64,000 nucleotides of DNA from Primulina eburnea (taxonomy: Eukaryota > Streptophyta > Magnoliopsida > Lamiales > Gesneriaceae): assembly GCF_022965805.1 (NCBI RefSeq), contig NC_133116.1, positions 6,076,001-6,140,000 on the forward strand, read 5' to 3'. The notes below the pieces were generated by a model. That model had not been told where the DNA came from. It did not search any database and saw nothing but the letters and a program-made list of their open reading frames with translations. The translations under genes and the position numbers were made by a program. This document shows, piece after piece, positions 53,501-62,066 of the stretch (its first letter is position 1; every line of letters starts with the position of its first letter).

Positions 53501-56500
53501 CTCACCGATGCATAAAGGACTTCTGTGCTTCACTCTCTAATTCTGCTATTTTACCTAACAGAGCTTTTGATGTCCCTCTGCCATCCCCAGCATCCTTTCA
53601 TGAGCAGAATATTTAGAATAGGTTGGCAATACCGTAAATGTGAAGCAACATATGAGACTACATGATAGTACGTGAAGACAGAATCACAAGAATTCAAATA
53701 ACAACCTTTTGAACCTTCCGAGATTCAGCTGTAAAGTCGATGTAAAAGTCTGACCCACTGTTATTTATCCATTTCCCATCAGAAAAAAGAACAAATGGCA
53801 TTCCTACAAATTTTTCATCATCAATTGTGATTTCTAATGATTGGACCTGTAAGTCAAATAGACAATGAAATGAATCTCACATAGCTCATTGATTTGAAAT
53901 CAATCTTAAAAGCTACTCATTCTGACAAACTTTTCTTTGACAAACCTTGTAAGGTTGATTATCAACAGAATTGGTTGAAAATTTTGTTTCAGCAGCCTTA
54001 GTCAAAGAAACTGAATCAGCCGGCAGTACACTTAAAGGAGGAGCCTAAATAATTTCCAATTGTCTTTATCAGTTCTTGGCAACAAGTCACCACTATAGCT
54101 CAACAGGTTCACTTTCTAAATTAACATGAAAGATTCAAAAATCTTTTATACATACTGCCCATTGTCCAGGTCTTTCAGATAAAGCCCAATGAAGAACAAC
54201 AGATTTGGGAAGATCTGTTGCTAGATAAACTTTCGTCTTGCCAGAGGACTTTGCTACAAGAACCTTTTGAAAAAGAAAATATCAAAAAAACTTTGATACA
54301 ATTCTTAACTCGAAAAATGCTTTGATGCTGCTTATTCACCTGAAGTTCCTTATCAGCAATCTTATAAATTTTTTTGCACAAAACAGGGTCAGCAATGTGA
54401 TTCTCTTTTTCCTTCACAAACTGTTGAACTTCAGAGAGCACTTGTGTTTCTGAGTAGACATTTAGTTCTTTTGGCTCAGAGGAAAACTTAGTTAAAAGCT
54501 GCATCACATCCCTATTCTTGCGTTGAATTCGTTCCACCATGAAAATTTTCTTTTTTGCCAGTTGCTTCGCAACTTGAGTTTTTATCTCTCCTTTGACTAT
54601 CTTCTTTTGTATGTCCTCAAGGGAAGATCCCTTGTCTAGCTCAACCTGCAACTCTTTTCTTGCTTCTTCAAATTCTTTCTGTTAAATATACAACACTAGA
54701 TTAAACGAAAGACTTGAAACAAGCAATGAGAACAATCCATGTGCAACCCCACTGTATTTAGCAGAACAAGAAACATATTGGACGCAAATAAACTATTTGT
54801 CATTCAGTATCATGATTATCAAATTTATAAAGCATCTGAGAGATTTGAAATTTACTAGTTGCTGTTCTGGAGAATAGTTTGGCTTGCCTGCTTTCTCCCA
54901 TCTTACATACGCTTGTATTTGAACAAGATCATCTAGAATATCACTCTCTGTTCCTGAAACAAGTTTCTCCTTGCTCTCTCTTATATCATTTTTGCTCGTT
55001 AACTTTGTTCGAAGGTCCTGAATTGAAGAACCCCTGGCTATTTCTTCAAACAGCTCCAATCGAGCAGCCTCGTATTCCTCCTGTTTTTGTGGATTTTATC
55101 AAATGCATAATCAACAGTAGAAGCAATATCCTACAGCAAACTAAGTATTCCAGACAATGAATAAATTAGCACAATTGTTGCCACAAACAATAAAAAACTA
55201 TCGAAGTTCACAGAATTTTAAAAATTCTAGTGAGCACATTTCCATGTATCTGAAGCTACAAACTACAAGGACAGAAAATTCATTTGTTTTTGGAATATTG
55301 GATCATTAGGATCGCCCCAGCAAAATATTTTATGGTCTGTGATGATGATATCAAACATATTTACCAGTTTCACATTGCACAATATCACGCTCAATTTCTC
55401 AAATTTACACACTGAAAGTCACAGACCAAAAAAATCCACGAAGTATGTGTTTTACGTTTCACAAGAAAAAGAACGAGCAAAACTTTAAGCAATGAAAGTT
55501 AGGAGCTTGAATTCAAATTTCTCCAGAAATCTCAAAAATTAAAAGGGGCGTCAGAACAGAAAAGCATCACGCTTGTTCTTTACAAAAACTGAAGGGTAAG
55601 CACGGCATACCTTCTCTTGTTCTGGGGTATAAATTTGTTTTCCATTCCTTTCCCATCTCAAGTATGCCTGAATTTGCACAAGATCCTCGGGGACTGAAAC
55701 ACTTGTTGTCCTTGATTCTCTAGCTGGTAATTGAACACGAATATTTCCGCCGTTGTTCTTGTACCTAAAAACATAATTGGTGCAAAGGGCTGCTATTAAC
55801 TTAATGGTTCAATGCATGGACTCGAAATTTCTCGGACATAAAGTTGTTTTACCATTTATTTTGGGATTCATCAAAAATAATAAACTCCAGAGCTTGTATT
55901 GAAGGATCATCTATCTCTAGTTTCAGGACTGCATTTGATCCGAACTAAGAAAAAATCACCATATCAAATCATTTTATCTAAAAGATTAGTCATAAAACGA
56001 TTCTTACTGTGGTCTAAGAACACATTTAATTAGTTTCACTTAAGCAGCAATCTGAAACATACTTTCACAAAAGGAGTCCTAAGTGCTTGGTTCTGATACA
56101 CCATAGTTCCAACTGGACGGCGTTGAGGCAATATCCAATTTCTGGGTAAAATTAAAAAAAAAATGAAAATTTGCAGATGGTACTAGTTTGCAAATCTAGT
56201 GATGCTCGAACATATTGGTTGATTAAGATTTCTTAGTCCAGTTATACATACTTGTTTTGGGGTTTTACAGCTCCCCAATGTAGAAGAAGGCTGTCTCCAC
56301 TGCTTGTTACTTTAATATGACCACTGCCACTGATCCTGATGTTGGGCTACTTACTTCAACCTGTTTTTTTATTCAATATTATACATTTAAAAACAGACAT
56401 GATATGATCTATCATCGCAGGAGTATTCTAAGAACATGGGTCGATGGATGAAATGATGATTAATCTGTAATCGACATTCTCAGGATAAATCTTACTGTGA

Positions 56501-57153
56501 TTACCTGTAATTCAACATTTCCATCCAGGTTGAATTTCTCTACAAGCAGCTGGAAGTAAAACAAATAAAATCAAATGAATGTCCAATTAATCATATTTGC
56601 CGCATTCACCATTGAAGCCCACCAGTCATTTTAACATGGTTTTTTTGGCTGATACTTTGACAATCATTCTCAGCCTTATTACAATTTGAATTTTTTCTTC
56701 CAATGGTGACAAAACAACAGACCATAAAATCTCATAAATCGTGATCATGAGGATCATTGTCTAATATTAGCGAGCATTAGACAAAGGCTCTCTCACACCA
56801 TGTTTTGTGAATCTATTTGATTTAGACTTAGCTAGATATTACTATCATCTCAAAAAGGCAAACATATATTTTGGAACTCTCACCTCAGAAGATGGATCAG
56901 TGGCCAAAACAGCCTGAGATGACCTCGTAACAGCACGCTGCTTTGCCATCCGTGAAATAATTTTTTTCACAGTTAATCTTTGGCCATGGAGTTCAGTTGA
57001 TAAAGGCAATTGGTGTGTTTGTGAACTTGCTTGAGGCTGGAAAAAAGAACTTCTCCAACTTGAAATCGAAGAATTGGTTCTCCTCTTATGCTCTAATCTG
57101 GTAGGAGAAAAGTAATACTGAAGCAGCAAGTTGTTCCCTACAGCACCGCTCAT
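41525..57153 (-). CDS. GWD1: alpha-glucan water dikinase (33 exons), with a reading-frame problem in exon 3
   Basis: Exons run from 56884-57153 (1) via 56505-56549, 56252-56360, 56063-56141, 55853-55944, 55611-55764, 54856-55080, 54340-54678, 54156-54263, 53946-54044, 53706-53846, 53506-53594, 52945-53079, 52581-52743, 52381-52470, 52083-52268, 51700-51762, 51561-51623, 51410-51469, 51144-51296, 50944-51027, 50678-50854, 50485-50591, 50062-50275, 49863-49966, 49551-49683, 49293-49418, 48568-48678, 42860-42958, 42574-42747, 42208-42300, 41840-41955 to 41525-41729 (33). The N-terminus is transit-peptide-like. Two CBM45 starch-binding modules carry LLLHWGAV and VVLHWALS. The phosphohistidine segment DMPDVLSHVSVRARN is in exon 24. 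The C-terminal ATP-binding domain ends VVQTRPQM. The enzyme phosphorylates starch at C6 in plastids, which is needed for its breakdown. Exon 3 as first predicted meets TAA after about 122 residues; every other junction fits. Intron 28 holds a Ty3 element. Confidence 0.95.
43256..43749 (+). repeat. 5' LTR of the intronic chromovirus
   Basis: 494 bp, TG...CA. It contains a possible TATA box (CTGTATATAGC at about 43530). Confidence 0.93.
43773..48158 (+). CDS. gag-pol: Gag-Pol polyprotein with chromodomain, uninterrupted
   Basis: 1461 codons from the ATG at 43773, ending inside the 3' LTR. Domains in order: Gag capsid (about 75-235; CYDGKSDPLTWLNRCEHFF), one CCHC zinc knuckle (CYNCDERYTPGHRC, about 289), aspartic protease (LIDSGSTHCFVD, about 360), reverse transcriptase (from FPIPVIEELLEEL, about 594, with FFDDILVYS at about 680), RNase H (IECDASESGLGAVLL, about 823), integrase zinc-binding HHCC (about 1018) and DDE core (VCDRDVTFTSGFW, about 1139), and a C-terminal chromodomain-like end (LLIHWAGLSPTEASWQD, about 1386). 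The order (integrase last) defines Ty3, and the C-terminal domain defines chromoviruses. The compact size suggests the Reina-type clade, which is tentative. All catalytic motifs look intact. Confidence 0.94.
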   Translation: MGDLLSMHRQLEAFINMYKEDRTASNQRQQENDQRHRDLATRLEELSIQVAATKTETAPDLGGDNNHVDSRDTYSTGPRMREGKDNSFVIPRYTRLDFPCYDGKSDPLTWLNRCEHFFDHQHTHEADKVGLASFHLEGKAQLWFSKLKRDQPDILWMDFAEQCDLRFGPPLRGDTFGDLAKLRQTNSVNDYQEHFEELLARSGPITSRQETQLFISGLRRNIAIEVQIHRPKNLTSAMNLARLYEKRNDYPREETRAPLRSTNNQQQPQTPRIKRLSRLELEERRSKGLCYNCDERYTPGHRCKRLFLLEGIEDDTYDDKDPTEEEEPQEFGASIHAMAGPHGAKTMQIWGKIQDCHVRVLIDSGSTHCFVDTREAAKLGLSVETWPTLRVSVANGEQLQCSGVCRGVQVVLGGARFYVDLFLIPLGNFSVVLGVNWLCTLGAINWDFTHRVMNFPHEGNPVSLQGDDFDASSGPFAFTITETNGRDLPSLQALLLDFEEIFRDPKGLPPRRQHTHKIILTQGTDPVVVRPYRYPHAQKDEIERQCAEMLKQGIIRPSTSPFSSPVLLVSKADKSRRFCIDYRALNARTVKDKFPIPVIEELLEELNGAQFFTKLDLRAGYHQVLMDPTCIPMTAFRTHHGHFEFLVMPFGLTNAPSTFQAIMNTIFGDYLRKFVLVFFDDILVYSKSWEEHLKHLRLVFSTIKAQQFFLKRSKCSLAQTEVAYLGHRVTQSGVTVDGDKIAAIANWPAPSSIRALRGFLGLAGYYRKFVKNYGIIAAPLTGLLRKNSFVWSQEATRSFEELKKAMTSTPVLALPNFSEPFVIECDASESGLGAVLLQNGRPIAFYSQALALLHRNLPAYEKELIGLAKAIRHWRTYLWGVSFLVHTDHYSLKFLLEQRITTSPQQRWISKLLGFEFKVEYKPGKSNVVADALSRRDEPDSSSICALSIPRLEWLDKIRSELVSRRELQTLIDKVKAGEALGPWDFSDDLLWYNQRVFVPPDSNLTGTIITYVHSSCHEGYLKTMHRVQRDFYWPRMRGDIKTFVAECEVCQRNKTENLKPAGLLQPLPVPHHVWTDISMDFIEGLPLSQGKNVLLVVVDRFSKYAHFVALSHPYTAVMVARIFFENIFKLHGLPESIVCDRDVTFTSGFWKELFRLSGTQLCFTSAYHPQSDGQTEVVNRIVEMYLRCFSGDFPKKWTTWLAWAEFCYNTSFHSSLRSSPFEVVYGRPPPRLLSYCPGVAKLEAVDKELQARDEVLTHLRQRLLHAQNLMKTQYDSSHRDVQFSIGDMVLVRLQQYRQSSVEKRVNKKLSPRYFGPFEVIARIGQVAYKLKLPDSSLIHPVFHVSSLKTFRGNIPHSADLPTLNQDEPPQPLAVLDSRFRQGRRELLIHWAGLSPTEASWQDASTLAVEFPSFVIVDDHVSPQGCNVTTSPLPTNTEPNPTAMKDIVYQRHTHGKYKRID
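48053..48548 (+). repeat. 3' LTR of the intronic chromovirus
   Basis: 496 bp. The polyprotein stop codon lies about 106 bp inside it, so coding and LTR sequence overlap. Confidence 0.93.
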
Positions 57154-57810
57154 ATTCTTTCAATCCTACAAGATTAATATGAAAAATTCACCACCTCTAA
57201 GTCATTATGTTCAACACCATTACACCAACTACATAGATCTTGTTCAGAGATGTAACGTCTTTTCTCCCTTTGAGTCGCATATTTATAAACGCGTACACCT
57301 TGAAATTCTCTATTTTACAGTATCATGCCCCACAGTTGCTCCGTCAAAAATAGCAGCACATACAGCCACAGGAATGAAGATATGAAATTGCAAACACAAA
57401 TGCCAGAGCTTAGCTTACGCTCTGCCAAAAAAACTTGATCTTACCGATGGCAGTACGAAGTATTTTCCACTTCTTGAAGCCCACAAAAAAAAATTCATGG
57501 CTTCAAGCGAATACTTATCGAATTCATCTTCAAGAATTCTAAAAAACAGTAACATGCAGTTAAATTTATAACTTGAACCAATCCAAAATGATCGAATCGA
57601 TTCTGCAATCCCCCAAAAAAATAATAAAGAAGGAAAATGAGTTACAAATTATGTACCTGAAACTGGAATCAACAAGGATTCAGTAGCAGAAATCAATAAT
57701 TATAATTATAATTAAAAAAATACACTCTCTCTCAGAGAGTAAAAATAAGCGACTGAGAAATTGGAAAATCGAAGAAGCAAAGGAAAGCGAATGCGTTGAT
57801 ATTGGCAAAA
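57154..57810 (-). promoter_or_regulatory. GWD1 5' UTR with probable intron
   Basis: On the minus strand TTGTAG|GATTGAAAGAAT just precedes the ATG (acceptor at about 57168), and TTTCAG|GTACAT at about 57655 is a good donor. This implies a 5' UTR intron of nearly 0.5 kb and a leader exon at about 57656-57790. A short CT/AG tract (CTCTCTCTCAGAGAGT) lies in the leader. No TATA box was assigned. Confidence 0.5.
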
Positions 57811-58676
57811 TAATTCAATTCGATTTATATTTATATTGAAAAATAAAATTTATGAACAAAAATTAATAATTGTTTTTATGAATCAAGTTTTATAAAATTG
57901 ACAAATAAAAAGATTTAATATGATTTTTTATGAAGAAGTTATTGTTGGCCCTAAATTTTAAATAGGCCAAATTGATCGAGCCCAAGCACAAATTTTTTTT
58001 TTAAATATGTCCAAATTGATTGAGTCCAAGCACAAAAGAAAGTAAATAAGCATTCTCAAAAACTCCAGGCAACTCTCTGCAGAATTGTCATAGATTTAGT
58101 TAAGATTTCTCAGTCATATTTTAGTATTCTCCTACATATTCTAGTACTATTTTGTTATATTTTTCATATTTTTGTAATCTCCTACTGATTTGTTGATACA
58201 CAATCATTTTGAGAGTTTATTTCATCAAGTTCTATTGTTTTTCTTTCGTTTCGGCGTTGTATTTGTTTAGGAAACTATAATGAATGGTCAGATTTAGTTT
58301 CCATAATCGTTGTGTTTTTAAAAGTTAAATTTTTATCATTTTTATCCAAATTGGTGTGTATCTTCACATCTGACATATCCACAAATCAAATATTGTGCAA
58401 ATATTTATTTTTTGTAACGTAACATTTTCATGTAAAAAAAATATGAATTCATTACAATGATGACTCGTTATATTTAATATGTGATTATTCCAAGTTCGGA
58501 AGGCGATTAATTAAATAGTAGATTTTTAACGAGACGATCAATTATGTTTATATTTATAATAATAATAATAATAAATAATTTTGAAATTATTATTTTTAAT
58601 GAGATGCGTGAATAAAAAATTCATCTTATAAAATTGATTCGTGATAGTTATGAATTTTCAATTCATGAGAAGTAGT
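57811..58676. other. intergenic, no gene
   Basis: AT-rich sequence between the GWD1 leader and the copia element. Near 57960 and 58015 there is a short direct repeat (AAATTGAT-GAGCCCAAGCACAAA, two imperfect copies). Confidence 0.45.
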
Positions 58677-58870
58677 TGTTACGAGAAAGAAAATCTGCTA
58701 GATTATAGGAATAATATTTTCTGTTATAGGAATGTATATATTAGTCAATAGTTGTAATTGATTTTGTATATTATGTTTCCTAGAATAGCGCAACCTATGC
58801 TCTGTATAAATTCATGTTGTTCTTTAGAGTAAATATACAGAAATTCTCCCAATATTCACTTCTTCTTTCA
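58677..58870 (+). repeat. 5' LTR of the copia element
   Basis: TG...CA, 194 bp, TATA-like TGTATAAATTC at about 58802. It is immediately followed by TGGTATCAGAGC. Confidence 0.75.
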
Positions 58871-58935
58871 TGGTATCAGAGCATTGAACCTGGTGACTCT
58901 GAAATCTTTCAAACGCTTCCGCAATTGTTACAATC

Positions 58936-60458
58936 ATGGGAGACAAAGGCAACAATGGAAAAGACTCAACATCGTCTAAGGCTACCATAGAAGCCCTAGA
59001 CACCTACAATCTACATCACTCGGATCATCCAGGTATGGTACTTGTCTCTAAGGTACTCGAAGGAGACAACTACAGCACATGGAGTCGAGCTATGCGAATT
59101 AGCTTGAGCGCTAAAAACAAGATTGGGATGGTCACAGGATTAATCAAGCCACCTTCTACAACAGACACTAGTTTTGATTCTTGAAAACGATGCAATGACA
59201 TGGTTTTGTCTTGGATATTGAATTCTATTCATCCGGACATAGCCAGTAGTGTAATTTATTGGGAGACTGCAGCAGAAGTTTGGGCAGATCTGCAAGAGCG
59301 ATTCTCTCAAGGGAACGATTCAAGAATCTATCAGATCAAACAAAATATTGTGGAACATAGGCAGGGACAACAATCTATTTCAGTCTATTACACAAAGCTT
59401 AAATCTTTGTGGGATGAACTCTCATCCTATCATGAGACATTATCTTGCTCGTGTGGAGGATTGGAGAAACTTAATCAGAGAGATGAAAAGGAGAAGGTTA
59501 TGCAATTTTTGATGGGATTAAATGACAGTTATGCAGCCATTCGTGGTCAAATTTTGTTGATGCAGCCTCTACCTGATACGCGACGAGTTTATTCACTTAT
59601 TCTTCAACAAGAGAAACAAGTTGAAGTCTCTCTCAATCGCGGGAACATGAACCACCATGCCATGATTGTAGGTCAAAATAGCAAGACAACTCAAGCACAT
59701 CAAGAACAAAAACAAAAAGCACAGTTGCACTGCTCTTATTGTAACCGTGATAATCACAGCACTGAAAAGTGTTTCTACCTCCATGGCTTTCCAGTTGGTC
59801 ATAAGTTTCATGGCAAGAATATGAAACCATTTAACCAACGCCCTTCAAATGCAAATAACGTGAAGGTGGAAATGAATAAAGCACCAGAGACAACGACAAA
59901 GTTTGTTTCAACAGATGATGGTCCAAGGTTCACAACTGATGAATACAACCAATTAATAGCCATGATCCGGAAAACCAATGAGGGTAACCCACAAATTTTT
60001 ACAAACACTACAGGTAACATCAAATCATCATCTAAAGTTAATTTGGCTGCTTCGGGCTTGTGCTGGATTATTGACAGTGGAGCCACAGATCATGTGGCTT
60101 CCTCAGTTGAATTATTAGAATCAAAAAGAATATCAGGAACAACCACTATTGGTTTGCCAAATGGTAGTCAGGCACATATTGAATCAATTGGTTCATTACG
60201 CATTTCACCTGACATAGAAATTGATGATGTTCTCAGAGTTCCAGAATTTAAAGTTAATTTACTATCAGTTAGTAAACTAACAAGGGCATTGAAATGTATC
60301 GTAATTTTCTCTCCCGATTTTTGTGTTGTTCAGGACGCTACTACGAGGAAGACGATTGGCCTGGGCAAGCAACATAATGGCCTCTACTACCTAACACAAG
60401 ACCAAAATCCAGCTTTGGTTCACACTATCCGCAAACACTCCAACCTTTGGCATCAACG
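58936..60458 (+). pseudogene. gag: copia Gag-protease-pre-integrase polyprotein, broken
   Basis: The frame opens at ATG 58936 (EGDNYSTWSRAM, the copia Gag N-terminal motif). It meets an in-frame TGA at 59182-59184 and then continues in the same frame to 60458. Downstream are the UBN2-type Gag body (DLQERFSQGNDSRIYQIKQ), a zinc-finger region (CSYCNRDNHSTEKCF), the protease (WIIDSGATDHV) and the start of the pre-integrase domain (HSNLWHQR), where the Ty3 insertion interrupts it. The last codons before a stop at 60489 belong to that LTR. It cannot give a full product from this copy. Confidence 0.88.
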
Positions 60459-61901
60459 TGTAGTGACCCGTTCCAGAATCACCTACTAATGAAGAACTAA
60501 GCATGCAATTAACTTAATTAATAATAATCAGAGATAACAGCGGAAAACTGTCACCAAACGATAGTTATACAACCCAATCGAAAATCCAGAACAACTCAAC
60601 TAAACTGAAATATACGGTACAACCATATCGAAACAAAAAGATACCGAAGAACTAAACCAACCAGCTACTCAACGTCCTCCTCCTCCTCCTCCTGAGCTGT
60701 CCAACCTGAGGCCTGCCCCGTGGGAATGGGGTGTCCAAGATAAACAAAACCGAAGACGTGAGCGATAAGAACGCCCAGTACAAAAGCATGAGTATACAAA
60801 CCTATATGAAATGCACATGCTATGATATGATACCAGGGTAGTCAAGAAATAGGAGTCACAAAGGATCTCAAAATGCTCAGTCTAGAGGCGCCAAGTGGAT
60901 AGTGCCGCGCGGTACTCCTCTGGGTCACTGCATCCACTACAAGAACAGACGTGGACCTAAAATGTCCCGGATCACCGAAGCCCTCCGGACCCGTCGGCCA
61001 CTGTGTACTCTCGGTGTCCATGCGTCCACAAGACAAGACAGGGCTGAGCGGCCCCACAAGATATAGCTTATCTCGAAAGAGATACAGCTCAACAGTAAAG
61101 GCTATCTCGAAGGAGATACGGCTCAACATGAAATGCAACATGCATCATAAAACGTGACATAATAGCATGCATCATATGACATATATCAATGCACCACATA
61201 ATCATGCAACACATATAAGGATGTATACTCGACCAGGATATCTCGGATAGTACTTTCGTACCTCTATCACAGCAAGCCTAGCCTTACGCAACACCGCTAA
61301 TCAGGTCTAGAACAAGCCTACGCATCAAAAGCATACCCAATGAACAATACTACCATGCTAGACTAGCAAAACCAGTACTACCAAAGGTTTAGGGTTTACC
61401 TTCGTCCGTCGACAGCCCTTTGATGTCGATTGCCTCGTAACTCAGGCGTCGCTACGCTACCAATCCTGGCAGCTCTTGGCTATCGCTCGACCGACAACTA
61501 ACCCTAGAACCTTCCAAACTTCTCAAATATGAGAGACAACTCAAGAATTTGCAATGCAAAATGAGGAAATCCGAGCACTATTTATAGGCTATGTTCGGAT
61601 CCACCGAACCCACTTCGGAACGTCCGAACTCCTACGTGTCCATCGACTCTTGACACCTCATGATCGGATCCACCGAACCTACACTTCGGATCATCCGAAC
61701 TTGCATGTAAACTGACGTGTCGATCAACTCTTGACACCTCATGATCGGATCCAACGAACCCACTTCGGATCGTCCGAACTCTTCGGTGCTACCGAACCAT
61801 CTTCGGTCCGTCCGATCATGACCACGGTCAAAATTACACATTAAACCTTCTTAATCACCATTAATCCGTTAATTACCCAATTTGGAATTCGGGCTACTAC
61901 A
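60459..61901 (-). repeat. 3' LTR of the Ty3 element
   Basis: 1443 bp, homologous over its whole length to the 1429-bp LTRs in the neprosin intron but clearly diverged. The TTCGGA/TCCGAA palindrome array lies at about 61590-61825 with different arm and centre sequences. TATA on the minus strand at about 61577-61585 (CTATAAATAG). Confidence 0.9.
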
Positions 61902-62066
61902 TTTTCCCCCCCTTAAAAAGATTTCGTCCTCGAAATCAAGTTTATAGGATGAACAAAAACTGAAATAACAACAACGTTATTACATCTCAATTGTTGTTGA
62001 ATACAACTGATATTTGGATTACAACAGAAAAACACACACACCTCCATATTACAACCATAGTACAAC

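Larger units (their letters stand above)
58677..60458 (+). mobile_element. Ty1/copia element, 5' part only
   Basis: A 194-bp LTR (58677-58870, TGTTACGAG...CTTTCA) is followed by the PBS TGGTATCAGAGC (tRNA-iMet type) and a Gag-protease frame. It is cut at 60458 by the LTR of a Ty3 element in the opposite orientation. The remainder, if it exists, lies beyond the window. Confidence 0.85.
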
